A DNA stretch of 64,000 nucleotides from contig VZRN01000638.1 in assembly GCA_013397935.1 (NCBI GenBank), positions 236,788 to 300,787 on the forward strand, given 5' to 3'. Shown piece after piece: positions 12,136-23,330 of the stretch. The translations under genes were made by a program, and so were the position numbers. The notes under the pieces were generated by a model. That model was not told the origin of the DNA. It searched no databases and was given only the letters and a program-made list of their open reading frames with translations. The number at the start of each line of letters is the position of its first letter. The stretch's first letter is position 1. This DNA comes from Dasyornis broadbenti. Lineage: Eukaryota > Chordata > Aves > Passeriformes > Dasyornithidae.

Positions 12136-13597
12136 AGTCCCTCAAGAGAGACGCTCCAGTCCAAATCCCATGGAAAATGGAAAAAAACCCCAAAACTCAA
12201 CCCAAAAGCACCAAAGAAGGAGGGAAGAACATCAGACAAATGCAGATGGAAAAGGCGAGCAGGTCTCAAGACAGGTTTGCACTCATCTTTTGGATGTTGA
12301 TGAGAAACCAAAATTGGAAATAATGTGGCATTGGAGCTGCGTGTCCCACTGTTGGAAAGTAACACTCAACATTTGGCAGAAAATAGGAGATTTACATTTT
12401 CCTAAAACCAGAAATCTATGCATACTTGACTTTTTTTTTGAGGGACCTTCTTATTCAAGAGCTAGTCCAATTCTTAACATTTCCGAGGGACTGCTAGGAA
12501 TTTCCTCCTTTTTCTTTGATTATATTTTGTTTTCCTGGTGGAAAAATCTCCAAGAAAGATTGTATTTTGTAATTAGTCACAGGCACAACTTAAATCACCC
12601 AAGTTTAACTGTTACCCTTCGATTACCTCTGCTCTGCTAAATTCTCCCTGGATTATGTCCACAACTCTGAATTATTTTCAAAGAAGAAGGGATTTTTTTC
12701 ACAGGACAAAAATCACTGTGAAAATACTTTGGCTTATTCTCTGGAAAATGATAATCAAAAACCTCAACAACTTCTAAGATGAAAAAAATAACAGTGAAAT
12801 GTTTTCCTTTCTTGAGATTTTTCAAGGAAACGAGTTCTTTCCTGACCAGCTGTTCCAATCCCTTCTCTTTTCAAAGGAAGTTTATTTGATCTAGATTTTG
12901 GCTGTGACTCAATTGTCATTTTAAGGGGGAAAGTGAGGCTTTTGGTATCACTGAACCCATGCAGAAAAAAAATCACCTGGAGGGATTCCCATCTCTTTGA
13001 AACGACCAGAATTGCTCCAGGGTAATGAGATTTTCCTAAGCTGCTGAGAAGATACTGAATTCCTGCTTTTCTGGCTCCAGAGCTGCTTGGGTACAATAAA
13101 TTACTGCTTCCTACCATTTCCTCATGGGCACACGGTGTAAGCTCCTGCCATTTTTAGCCTGATTTTCTAGGGAGAATTAGGCTCACGTGAATGTTTTTCT
13201 CTGTCTCTGTTTACTGGCGCCACTTCGTTAATTTTTTTGTCCTTTGGCCACTTCATGGTTATGCAGTTTCCTGCAGTTTTTCCAAAAATAGTCCCGGGAA
13301 AGGAGAAAATAAGGCCACGTCTGAACATAACCCTTGCTAGACATAAGAGAATCCACATGGGATTGAGACACAGCTTAGCAAGAAGCCAAATTTTGTTGGT
13401 TTGCTCTGTGGGGAGCAATTGTCTTCCAGCAGGAAGCTGAGATTTTTGTGTAAAAAGCAAGTGGACAAGGAAAAAATATGGTGGAGTTCTTGGCTTCTGG
13501 AAGGTTTTGTATGGAATGGGGAGTGGTTTGTGTCTTTCCAAAGGATGATGATGCAGTCGAGCTGTGTTGTGCTGAACTTTGCACCTTCTGATCCTGC

Positions 13598-13815
13598 CAC
13601 TGCACCTTCCACTATCCCAGGTTGATCCAAGACCTGTCCAGCCTGGCTTTGGACACTTCCAGGGATCCAGGGGCAGCCACAGCTTCTCTGGGCACTCTGT
13701 GCCTGGGCCTCACCACCCTCACAGGGAAGAATTTCTTTTTAACTTCTAATCTAAACCTATCCTCTGTCAGCTTAAACCCATTCCCCCTTTTCCTACCACT
13801 CCCTGCCCAGTTGTC
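13598..13815 (-). mobile_element. CR1 LINE fragment, inverted
   Basis: Reverse-oriented CR1 runs from CACTATCCCAGGTTGATCC to CACAGGGAAGAATTTCTTT. The reverse complement matches the plus-strand copies at 15370 and 19265. Confidence 0.88.
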
Positions 13816-13992
13816 CTCCCCCTCACATCCCAGCTGCAGCCGAGCCCCAGTGCAGGAGGTACCAGGAAGGCAGTGAATGCACCAAGCCCTGGAGAGTGGC
13901 ATCAAGCACGATGGAGATTTCCATCAAACACTGAGCCTCTGACACACATAAATTCCCAGTGACGCCTGTTATCCGTCAGCCTGAGCTGGGTT

Positions 13993-14080
13993 TAGAATCC
14001 CAGAACCATGGAATGGTTTGGGTTGGAAGAGAGCTTAAAGACCATTCATTTCCAACCCCCCGCCATGGGCAGGGAACCTT
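13993..14080 (-). mobile_element. CR1 LINE 3' end, inverted
   Basis: AGAACCATGGAATGGTTTGG followed by GTTGGAAGAGAGCTTAAAG and CCGCCATGGGCAGGG is a reversed CR1 tail. It may be the displaced 3' end of the neighbouring inverted copy at 13598-13815. Confidence 0.8.
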
Positions 14081-14702
14081 CATGTTGTACACGTTGTACT
14101 TGCTGTACTCAGGCTGTATTTCCCAGCAGAGAATGGGGTGAAGACACACAAACATCTTCCCCCTTGTCTCTCTGCAGCCATTTTCCCTGGCAGAGGGGCT
14201 GAGTGAGGAGCATTCCCATGGGGAGCAGGGCACATGGAATGGCTTTCCCTGCCCAGCTGAGATGCAGCTGCCTGATCTCTGGGCAGGTGTGCTCTGTTGG
14301 GTTTCTGTTTGTCCATGGTCCAGGAATCTGCCTTGATTGTAAACAGGGCTGTTCGCCCACCCCGATCTGCTTGCCCTGGCTATGGCCGATCTCAAAAATT
14401 GATAACATCAGAGCAGAAGGGAAAGGTTTCTATTTCTGTCTCCTGGTATCGTGTCCCAGCACATCCCTGCTGCCACAGAAGTCCTGCAGCCAACCATGGA
14501 AGGGAAAGGAGTTCCTATTCCCAATAATCCTGGCGGGGCTTCCTTGGGGAAGGAAGAGCTGTTTCTTGCAACCTATAAAATCTGAATGTTTGTGATTTCT
14601 TGAGATGTCCCTTCTGGGCTAAACTGAGAAGCAGAGCAGCAATTAAAGGTACGGCAACCTAATTAACCGAGTCTTTTCCCTTCTCTCCCATCCTGGCAGC
14701 AG

Positions 14703-14869
14703 AATTTTTTGACGATTATTCCGAGGGGCGAGAATGTGTCAACTGTGGGGCCATGTCCACCCCGCTGTGGAGGAGGGACGGCACGGGGCACTACCTCTGC
14801 AACGCCTGCGGGCTCTACCACAAGATGAACGGCATCAACCGGCCCCTGTTCAAACCCCAGAGGAGGCTG
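14703..14869 (+). CDS. GATA4: GATA4 N-finger exon (exon 3 by human numbering)
   Basis: It opens with the last two bases of a Glu codon, reads FFDDYSEGRECVNC and the rest of the N-terminal finger, and ends at RRL before GTAAGT. The acceptor is a tandem CAGCAG, so a start at 14700 adding one Ala is also possible. Confidence 0.96.
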
Positions 14870-17800
14870 GTAAGTCGAGATCACACACGTGGGGCGAGGA
14901 GGAGGCAAAGAGACCTTAGCCAGCTGGAGATGCCAGGGGTGTTTCAACTCCACCTGCCCAGCCGAGGTCCAGATTTCCAAAACAAGACAGATTTTCTCAT
15001 GCTGGGGACACTCCCAGACCTTGTACGGTCCAGAGCAGTTCTCCAGATGCTCAGCCAGGCAGTGGAAGGGCTGTAGGGCACAGGATGATTTTGGGGTTTC
15101 TGGTCTTTGCTCTAGTATAGCTGCAGGGACATTAGAAGGAATGGCAACTCTTTCCAGTTCCAGCACAGTACCAGGCCATCTCCTCTTACCCTCGGGGTCC
15201 CTGGTCACTGCTGGGTGACCCCCTCCCTTCATGGTGACTTTTCTGGATATCTTTTTTAGCATACTCTGCTCCCAGATCCAGTGGGTGAGCTGAAGCCCCA
15301 TTGTGGGGCACGTCAGGGCATCCCAAAGCCTGTGGGGTCAAGGTGGGATATGCACAAGCAACCTGGGTGAAAGGAATAGGATTGTTCAGCCTGGAAAAGA
15401 GAAAGCTTTGGGGTGACCTAATTGCAGCTTTCCTGAAGGGAGTTGACAGGAAAGATGGAGAGAGACCCTTTACAAGAGTGACAGGGCAAGGGGGAATGGC
15501 TTCAAACTGTCAGAGAGTAGCTTTAGGTGGGATATTGGGAAGAAATTCTTCCCTGTGAGGGCGGTGAGGCCCTGGCGTATGTTGTCCAGAGAAGCTGTGG
15601 CTGCCCCTGGATCCCTGGAAGTGTCCAAAGCCAGGTTGGATGGGACTTGGAGTAACTTGGGATAGTGGAAGGTGTCCCTGCCCATGGCAGAGGGTGAAAC
15701 TGGATGGTCTTTGAGGTCCCTTCCAATCCAAGCCATTCCATGATTCTGTGAGCTCAGTGTTGATAATCTGCTGCTCCCTGCATGTTTTGGTGAGGGGTTT
15801 TGGGAAGGTCTCTGTGTCCCCAATGACATGGGTCCATCATGAGAGGCTGAGAAATTTGGGACTGTTCAGCCTGGAGAGGAGAAGGTTTTGTGGAGACCTC
15901 ACAGCCCCTTCCAGTATCTGAAGGGTTCTACAAGAAATCCGTGACTCTTCATCAGGAACTGGAGTGACAGGAAAGGAGCAATGGGTACAAATTGAAAGAG
16001 GAGAAATTTTGGTTGGATATTAGGAAGAAATTTTTACTGTGCGGGTGATGAGCTGCTGCCCAGGGAGGTTGTGGATGCCCCAACCCTGAGAGTGTGTAAA
16101 ACCAGGTTGGATAAGGCCTTGAGCAACCTGGTCTAGTGAAGGTGTCCCTGTCTGTGGCAGGGGAGTGGGACTAGAGGAGATTTAAGATCCCTTCTAACCC
16201 CTTAAAATTCTAGGATTCTATGATTCCAGAACATCCTATGGTCATGATCATTCTATGATCATCATTCCATGAACCCAAGCTAAAAGCAGCCACCCCCGAG
16301 AGCCAGGTCTCCTCACTCATTGTTTTCCACGAGGCTCCATCCCCACCCTGCCCCGCCCTTTGCCTGGCTCAGCCCTGGCTGTGCCCAAACCCAGCCGTCC
16401 CCTGCGAGTGTCAGAAGTGACACTGACAGCTCCAGCAGCCGCGGGCACCCAGCGCCCTCTTGTGAAACGCCCTTCCAGACACCGACCGATCCAGGCGGGA
16501 ATCGCACCCCGGCACCCAGGGCCTTCCCTCTCTCATTTACCGACTTCTGAGGCCTGAGCTTTGAAGGATGATGGGAAGAGTCAGGGAGGTGTGGAGGATG
16601 TGGCTTTTTCTTCCTCCACCTCTCACTGTGCTTCGCAGCTCAAAACTTGTATTTTGTGTGGCTTCAAGCCCATTGCTTTCTCTCGTGGCCTCCTGAGCCT
16701 GACTAAACCAGTCCACCCAGGAAGGGAACTTCAGGTCTCTTCCTTCCACTAATTCATTAGTGAGAACTCCTATTAATTATCCCTCCTTTATCAAGAGGAG
16801 GAAAATGCTGCTGGAAGTGTCTCTTGTTTTTATCTTCCCCTCGAGCTCCATGAGCAACATAGCACAAAGCCAGCAGGGAATATGTAACATTTATGGCATT
16901 GATTACATCTTCTTGGGATAGCCACGGTGCCTGGAAGGTGAAGAGCTTGGGAGCTGGAAAAGGCAGGATGGTCTGGGATCCAGAGACCTTAGTGTAGGTG
17001 TGTACACATTCAGGGTCTCTAAGCTGCCACAAGAGCTGCTGGAGATCTGGGGCTCTGTTCAGGTGACGTGGGATTCTGGAGAAAAGGAGGCTCAGGGGGA
17101 ACCTTCTGGCGCTGCACAACTCCTGATAGGAGGAGGCAGCCGGGGTGGGGTCAGGCTCTGCTCCCAGGGAACAAGGGACAGGATGAGAGGACAGAACCTC
17201 AAGCTGCGCCAGGAGAGGTTCAGGTTGGACATCAGGAAAAATATCTTCACTGGAACAGTGGTCAGGCTTTGGCAGGGGCTGCCCAGGGAGGTGGTGCAAT
17301 CCCCATCCCTGAAGGTGTCCAAGGAACGATTGGATGTGACACTGCTCTGGTCTGGTCGACGAGGTGGGGATCGGTCACAGGTTAGACTCAGTGATCTCGG
17401 AGGTCTTTTCCAACCTTTATGATTCCATTTCATGTGTCTGGCACCATCTGAGATGCTTCAGGACAGCTGAGACCTCCTGGAGTCGGTGGAAAGGCAAGAG
17501 GGGCAGAAAGAGGCAGTTGGACAACTGCAAAAGGGTGAAAAGAGAAAAAGCCAGAGAAATAAGAGAGGCAAGGGGAGAGGGAACCCTGAGGTGTGCTGGA
17601 GCGAGCTGGTTGGGATCTGGGGGCTGCAGGGGAGGGCAGTGAGGCAGGGCTGATGGGTTTCCTTGCTCTGTCGTCCCCACAGTCAGCATCCCGCCGTGTT
17701 GGACTCTCCTGCGCCAACTGCCACACGACAACCACCACGCTCTGGCGCAGGAACGCCGAGGGGGAGCCCGTCTGCAATGCCTGCGGACTCTACATGAAGC

Positions 17801-19964
17801 TCCACGGGGTAAATCCTCGCTCTGGGAGGGTGTCCATGGCACCACGCTGGGGGCTGGGTTCTTTGCACACCTCGGGGCTCTCCCAGAGCTGTTTTTGCTG
17901 CTGTCCTTTTGGAGTTTAGTCCCCCTCAAGGTTACACCATGTCTATACCTGCAAGGGGGGATGAATGCTGGGCATTTCTCACACACTAATTAGGTCTCTC
18001 CTTTGTAAATATATCTTAAAACCTAATAAAACCAGGCCCAGACTCTTCCCATAAATATTTAGGCACTTTAGTAAAAAACTATTCCAGAGTTCTGATTGCT
18101 GCTCCTAGGCTTTTTATACACCTTTACATATAAAAAATCATATAAAACAATAATTGCTTTTTATTTTGTATTTCTTGTTTGAACAGTTTGTGCCTGACTA
18201 AAGATGCTCTCAGTGATGTCCAGTACTTGAGAGTAGATGAAAAAATATTCAGGAGAGACAGGTCAAAGGTGGAAGTTAGGGTGGATGAGGGGAAGTTCAC
18301 CTCACCCAAAGAGTCTTCCTAGAAATCCCAGTGTCTTCCTGACCACCTCAGTGGGAGAAGCTCCTAAGGGAGGTCTCCCCACATAGGTTTGGTACCTTTC
18401 CAAAAAGCAGGTGTTTCTGCTCCAAGTTTAACAGGGAAATCAATCAGATGAGCTGTTGAGCCCTTGTGGCATTAAAACACTCGGTACTGTGGTGGGAACT
18501 TTCTTCCTGTTCCCATTTGGAGGCACATCTTGCGTATCTCTTGATCAGGGAATTTGGGCTCCGTCTTGTTGCTGCTTTCAATTAAACTAGCTCAACCACA
18601 AGTTAGAACCAGAATCCTGTTCAGGATGACCTTAAAGACTTTCAGAAACCAATCTGCTTTTCTGTTTGGATCCCCAGGTTCCAAGGCCTTTAGCCATGAG
18701 AAAAGAGGGGATTCAGACAAGGAAACGCAAGCCTAAGAATCTTAACAAAACGAAGGCACCAGCAGGTAAGTGCTGAATGAAGGAATTTATTTTATTATGT
18801 GTATTTGTGCGTGCAGTTGTGTTTCTGACCACAGTGCCCTCTGAATTAGAGACGCAGTGACAAAATAGGCTGATTTTCCAAAAAATGCGGCTTGTCTAAA
18901 TACCTGAATATCCTTCCCATTATTTTTAAATCTATTTTTACCACACTAACTTCTGGGTGGGCGGGTACAGCTCTGTGCTGAAAGGCCTTTAGAAAGAGAC
19001 TGGTTTACCCTCTGATTTCCCCCAGGCCCATCCAGCAGTGAGAGTCATACCCCGACCACCAGCTCCACCAGCAGCAGCAGCAGCAGCACCACGACCACCG
19101 AGGAAATGCGCCCCATCAAAACAGAACCCGGGCTCTCATCTCACTATGGGCACCCCAGCCCTGTTTCTCAGGTATGGAGGGAAGGTGCTAGCAGTGGGGA
19201 AAAAAAATGGGAAATAGGATGGGAAATGTGGGGAGAACATCCTCAAAACCTTATTTTGGTGCTTATATTGAAGTACCTGAAGGGAGTCTGCAGGAGAGAT
19301 GGAGAGAGACGATTTACAAGGGCCTGGAGTGACAGGACAAGGGGAAATGGCTTCAAACTGACGGAGAGCAGATTTAGATTGGATATTGGGAAGAAATTCT
19401 TCCCTGTGAGGGTGGCGAGGCCCTGGCACAGATTGCCCAGAGAAGCTGTGGCTGCCCCTGGATCCCTGGAAGTGTCCAAGGTGAGGTTGGACAGGGCGTG
19501 GAGCAACCTCGGGTGGTGGAAGGTGTCCCTGCGCATGGCAGGGGGCAGAACGAGATGAGCTTTCAGGTCTCTTCAAATTCAACTCATTCTATGGTTCTGT
19601 GTTTCTTGAATTAGAAGGAAAAGGAGAGAGGAGCAAAGAGCCTGCCCAAAATATCTCACATAGGCTGCACTCTGCAGCAAATCCAGACACATTTTTACAA
19701 CAGCACCAGCCCACGCTCAAGGGATTCACATGGTCCTCCAAAGTTTGATGTTCTGCTCATGGTATTCTCCTTTTTCCACAGGCATTCTCAGTCTCTGCCA
19801 TGTCCGGACATGCATCATCCATTCACCCTGCGATCTCAGCTCTGAAGCTTTCCCCGCAGGCTTACCAGTCAGCCATGAGCCAGTCTCCCCAAACCAGCTC
19901 CAAACAGGACTCCTGGAACAGCCTGGTGCTGGCTGAGAACCACGGGGACATCATAACTGCATAA
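14703..19964 (+). CDS. GATA4: GATA4, zinc-finger transcription factor (last five coding exons; 5' part outside window)
   Basis: GATA4 is a nuclear activator binding WGATAR in heart, gut and endoderm development. Five exons join in frame: 14703-14869, 17683-17808, 18678-18765, 19026-19171 and 19782-19964, about 236 residues, corresponding to human residue 206 to the end. Lengths of 167, 126, 88, 146 and 183 nt fit the human exon phases; only the fourth differs, by one codon. The first exon carries the N-finger and the second the C-finger, both C-x2-C-x17-C-x2-C; the third carries the basic tail with RKRKPK. The last ends in SWNSLVLAENHGDIITA, which separates GATA4 from GATA5 and GATA6. Between the fingers Phe replaces the usual Ile (NRPLFKPQRRL). 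The N-terminal activation domains and the start codon are missing because the exon carrying them is not in the window. Confidence 0.97.
15370..15750 (+). mobile_element. CR1 LINE 3' fragment (~380 bp)
   Basis: It reads from TTGTTCAGCCTGGAAAAGAG through GGGAAGAAATTCTTCCCTGT and CCAGAGAAGCTGTGGCTGCC to CCATTCCATGATTCTGTG. Confidence 0.93.
15850..16275 (+). mobile_element. Diverged CR1 LINE 3' fragment with extended tail
   Basis: It has the same block order as the preceding copy but is more diverged, with a tail of repeated ATTCTATGATC units running to about 16275. Two CR1 copies therefore sit head to tail within 1 kb. Confidence 0.88.
17075..17427 (+). mobile_element. CR1 LINE 3' fragment, different subfamily
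   Basis: It includes GGAGAAAAGGAGGCTCAGGG, GTTCAGGTTGGACATCAGGA and GGTCTTTTCCAACCTTTATG. The body differs from the copy at 15370 and resembles the inverted element at 63058. Confidence 0.9.
17683..17808 (+). CDS. GATA4: GATA4 C-finger exon (exon 4)
   Basis: The exon is 126 nt and phase 0 at both ends. It runs from SASRRVGLSCANC through the LWRRNAEGEPVCNAC finger to LYMKLHG. This finger makes the main contact with the GATA motif. Confidence 0.97.
17809..18677 (+). other. GATA4 intron
   Basis: The intron starts GTAAAT and ends CCCCAG. It has an AT-rich centre (18000-18180) and no recognised repeat. Confidence 0.9.
18678..18765 (+). CDS. GATA4: GATA4 basic-tail exon (exon 5)
   Basis: The exon is 88 nt and encodes VPRPLAMRKEGIQTRKRKPK and the following Lys-rich residues. 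This is the basic extension of the C-finger and the nuclear localisation region. It ends one base into a Gly codon. Confidence 0.96.
19026..19171 (+). CDS. GATA4: GATA4 Ser/Thr-rich exon (exon 6)
   Basis: The exon is 146 nt, three fewer than human. A run of AGC codons gives a Ser/Thr-rich stretch before EEMRPIKTEPGLSSHYGH. The IKTE sequence is a candidate SUMO consensus site. Confidence 0.95.
19172..19781 (+). other. GATA4 last intron
   Basis: The intron starts GTATGG and ends TTCCACAG. Just over half is one plus-strand CR1 copy (19265-19605). Confidence 0.9.
19265..19605 (+). mobile_element. CR1 LINE 3' fragment
   Basis: It reads from GAAGTACCTGAAGGGAGTCT through GGGAAGAAATTCTTCCCTGT to TTCTATGGTTCTGTG, with block order identical to the copy at 15370. 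Confidence 0.92.
19782..19964 (+). CDS. GATA4: GATA4 terminal coding exon (exon 7)
   Basis: The exon is 183 nt including TAA at 19962-19964, the same length as human. It encodes AFSVSAMSGHASSIHPAISA and ends in the conserved DIITA. Confidence 0.97.
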   Translation, partial: AFSVSAMSGHASSIHPAISALKLSPQAYQSAMSQSPQTSSKQDSWNSLVLAENHGDIITA

Positions 19965-22900
19965 CCCGGCCCCTTCCCTATGAATTCCAGGCTGATCCGC
20001 TCGAGAGATGAAGAAGATGCCACGTAATCATCAAGTCAATGTTCTCTCCCACCTCCCCTGCTCTTCTGCCTTCTCTCCCCTTGTGAGATGTTCCAGCAAA
20101 GAGGTAAAGAGAACTAATCTGAGGTGTAGGGGAGCTCTTATGAAATGAACAGAGAAGACTCAGATCTCACAGTAACTCAAGGATTTGAAGCCTTTTTTCC
20201 CTCTTTAAATGAGCCTCTCTATTGAATTGTCATCACCTTCTATGAAACAGCCAGAAACACTGAGATGGACACAGTTCTTGAGTTTTATTTAACAATATCT
20301 GGCATTTAAGACTCAGACAATGGTGGAGCAGAGACACTTCTTCTGTCACCACCCATTCTTTCCCTGAACAGAAGAAAATGCCACCATCTTCTCATTACCC
20401 AAATTCAGTGATCTTCCACCAAATGGAGCCAGTTCCAGGGCAGTTTGCTGAACAGACTTACTGGAGATTCTTTAGTGGATTTGATATGATGTAGGGCAGA
20501 GGAAAAAAGAGACACCTTCCCTTCCTCCTCAGCTCACACCTGTAGAGCATTATCTTCATTTTCCTAGATGGTCTGGAAAGCTCATGAATGTCCGTATTTA
20601 ATAGTAACTCCTCTCCTATTTATCACTACGAAATCATGGGACCGTGTTTCCAAAAGGTTGTTGGCTGAGCCTGGAGTAGGTCTGTCCAAAGTCAAAGGGG
20701 GATTTTGGAAGAAGGAACCTTCTGGAAGCAGGTAGATGAGACCCACGTTGGTCATCAGATTCTGGAGGACATGGCTGGGCTCTTCCCTGATGGATAGCGA
20801 CAAGCCAGGCTTAGAGATGATTCAAGAGCACAGCAGGTGAAAGATGCTTTTCTAACGCTGCTGTGCCGTTGCTTTTCAGACAGATAATTTAATTATTTTG
20901 ACTATTTTCATGTTGGTTTGGATGCCACTGGTGAAATCTGACTGTCACTTATTTTTGGCTGTACTGCGAGTGCCTACTGTTCCCCTAACAACTGGCTCAT
21001 GACCGTTTCCCACACCTAACCCTTCAGGATTTCACTTTTTGCAACAAGCAGCGGCATCAGCCCCTACTGGAGCTGGCAGGGGCCGTTTTCTTGACCCAGC
21101 ATGTGCACAGACTTGCTTGCCTGCAAGAGAAGCACAACTCCATTAAACAAGACTGGTCTATTTGCTTGCCCATAAGGCTCCCACCTATCAGGGAATCCTA
21201 GCAAATGGAGTTGGAAGAGATGCTAAGAGCTCACTGACTCATTCCCTTTTCCCAAAGGGATCCGTCCTGTCTAACCCAGCCCTGACTGCTCGGTCTCTGG
21301 CTTAACAAACTCAAACTCCAGCACCGCAGATGCCACAGCTCCCCTGGGCAGTCCAAGTGCTTCACCAGATGCTTCCCATGACGTTGCATCAACATTTCCA
21401 AGGAACGACAGCTTTGCCTGTCCATGCAGAGAATTTCTGGGAGACCTCATCCTGCAAGATTCTTCACTCTTGTTTCTGTCTGCTCCCAAGCTCTGTTACC
21501 CTTCTTGCCTTCCCAGCTCCTCTCTTTTCCTCCCCACATCCAGAACTCGAGTACAGAACTACCCAGCGAAAAATCTCTAGGAGGGATTGTGCGTCCCTCC
21601 CAAATGTGCCACCCTCTGTCTCCCACTGTTCAACGTTCCCACAAGGAGTGTTTTTCCACACAAACACTAAGGTGCATGGCTTGGTGAAGAGGAGAGCCAC
21701 GGACAGGTTTGAAGCCAAAGAACGGCATTTCGTTTTCTTTGTTTGAACTCACCCTTTTCCTCCCAGTGCTGTAAAAACTTCTCTAAGGAGAAGGATTCAA
21801 CTGGACTGGTCGTGACTGGAGAGTCCCGGGCCCTCCCACATTCCCCATTCTCTCCATAGCTCAGATTCGGAGGGTTTTGGAGGGGTGACAGAGCCTCCAC
21901 ACTCCCTAGGGAAAAACACCATGGCAATGATGCCACGGGAACGCCTGGATGGTGTTTGCACCAGTTCCCACTCCGTCTTGCAGAGCTAATGCAGTGTTTA
22001 ACCTCATCGGTGCTAATTACAGATGACGAAAAGACATTCATAAAACATGAATAAAAATAAATGAAATTCTGTGATTCTGTTCAGACCCGCTAGGCTGCAG
22101 AGAAGAGGCCAGAAATAGCACTAAAAAGTATGAATTTGAGGTGAAAACACAGAGGTGCTTCTCCATTGGCAGGAAAATCTTTAACCAAACTCCTCCTTGA
22201 AGTAAATCCCTTTGTAAATGGCAATTGAGCTCTCCTGGGATCTGGCTGTGAATTCCTGGCCATAACACAGCAGCCTGCACCAGAAAATGCCACTTGGCTC
22301 ATGCCAACTTTTGAGATCTCCAGAACTACCCTGGAAAGCCCAGGAGGGAGTGGAGCCTCCTGGAGAGGAGCTAAATCCAGAGCAACCACACCCTCCAATT
22401 CTCTTTCCATCTGGAGGCTCACAGTGGCTCTGTCCACATTCCCTTATTGCTGTGCTCCTCCTCCTTCCCTCAAAGCCAAATGCCCTGGTGGAATTTTTCT
22501 CCTGCCCCTCAAAACACACTCAGAGATGACATAAATGACTCTGCTTAAAATGCCAGAGGGAAAAATCCCTGCCGAACATAAGTCTGCCTTATGCCCCCTT
22601 GGTAGAAATTTATAAACTGGTTTTTAGCCTTCCTCAAAGCCTTAAAAACAATTCTTGAAACAGAGTGAGGAGCATTTACAAGTCCCTGGTAACAGAACAA
22701 GACATCTGCTTTCAAAAGGCGAAGTTCTGAGGGCTGTGAGGACAACTTTAGGAGTAGAGGACAACTCTAGAGGTATAAATCAGCTCTTCCGTCCCCTTTT
22801 TTGTACCAGAAGCAGAAGTTCAGATACACCTGGTTCTTTTCATTCACCCAAAATAGTTGTAGAGGTGCTGTTGGTCCAGGAGCATTTGTCTTCTTCAGGC

Positions 22901-23014
22901 CAACGCTGATACCAAGATGGTGAGAGACTGATCTCAGATGCAGCAGCATCATTTCAGGTGGGATACAAACACACCCTTATTGATGGGTGCCCTTCTTCAG
23001 AGCTTCTAACGATC

Positions 23015-23330
23015 AAATTACAGAATAATTTAAATCGGAAGGGATGAGATCAGGTTTCTCAGGGCCCTGTTCAGGCAACTTCTGAATATTCCCAAGGATG
23101 GAAATCCCACCACCTCTCCGGGTTCCTGTTCCAGCGTTTGACAACCCTGATGCTGGAAATGTTTTTCCAAGAATCATTGGCAAATTAATTGCTCTGGCTT
23201 GGGAATTCCCATGTCATGAGTCACTGTGGGAGGCTGAATGTTGTCTCCAAGCCCAGGAATCACTCAGAGCCACATCTTCCAGGTAGCAGCTGGGATGGCC
23301 AATGCAGGATGGCAAACTCCAGAAGTGACA
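23015..23330 (-). repeat. Repeat unit copy A (CR1 3' part plus unique flank)
   Basis: The left half is an inverted, degraded CR1 with GGAAATCCCACCACCTCTC. The right half (AATTGCTCTGGCTTGGGA through ATGTTGTCTCCAAGCCCAG to GATGGCAAACTC) is not CR1 consensus, yet it recurs in copy B at 24436-25050. Confidence 0.7.

Larger units (their letters stand above)
1..14702. other. Non-coding left flank, probably the large GATA4 intron upstream of the N-finger exon
   Basis: No exon could be supported here. The next feature on the right is a GATA4 internal exon whose first codon is split, so an upstream coding exon must exist; the Ala/Gly/Tyr-rich GATA4 N-terminal exon was looked for and not found, so the stretch is read as intron. 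It holds a GC-rich tandem stretch at the left end, T/A homopolymers, an (AAT)n tract, six CR1 fragments and non-repetitive AT-rich blocks that may be regulatory. The open frames inside it have no recognisable domains and look like chance. Confidence 0.65.
14870..17682 (+). other. GATA4 intron between the two finger exons
   Basis: The intron starts with GTAAGT and ends with CCCCACAG. It carries three plus-strand CR1 copies (15370-15750, 15850-16225, 17075-17427) that make up over a third of it; the rest shows nothing recognisable. Confidence 0.9.

Noticed and set aside
14663..15301. Minus-strand open frame of 212 codons
   Set aside because: It overlaps the GATA4 N-finger exon on the opposite strand; the plus-strand reading is clearly the real one.
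22040..22080. AATAAA motifs with ATTCTGTGATTCTG as an earlier GATA4 end or a CR1 tail
   Set aside because: The hexamers sit in a short AT-rich patch and no CR1 body adjoins the octamers; kept only as an alternative to the 24292 signal.
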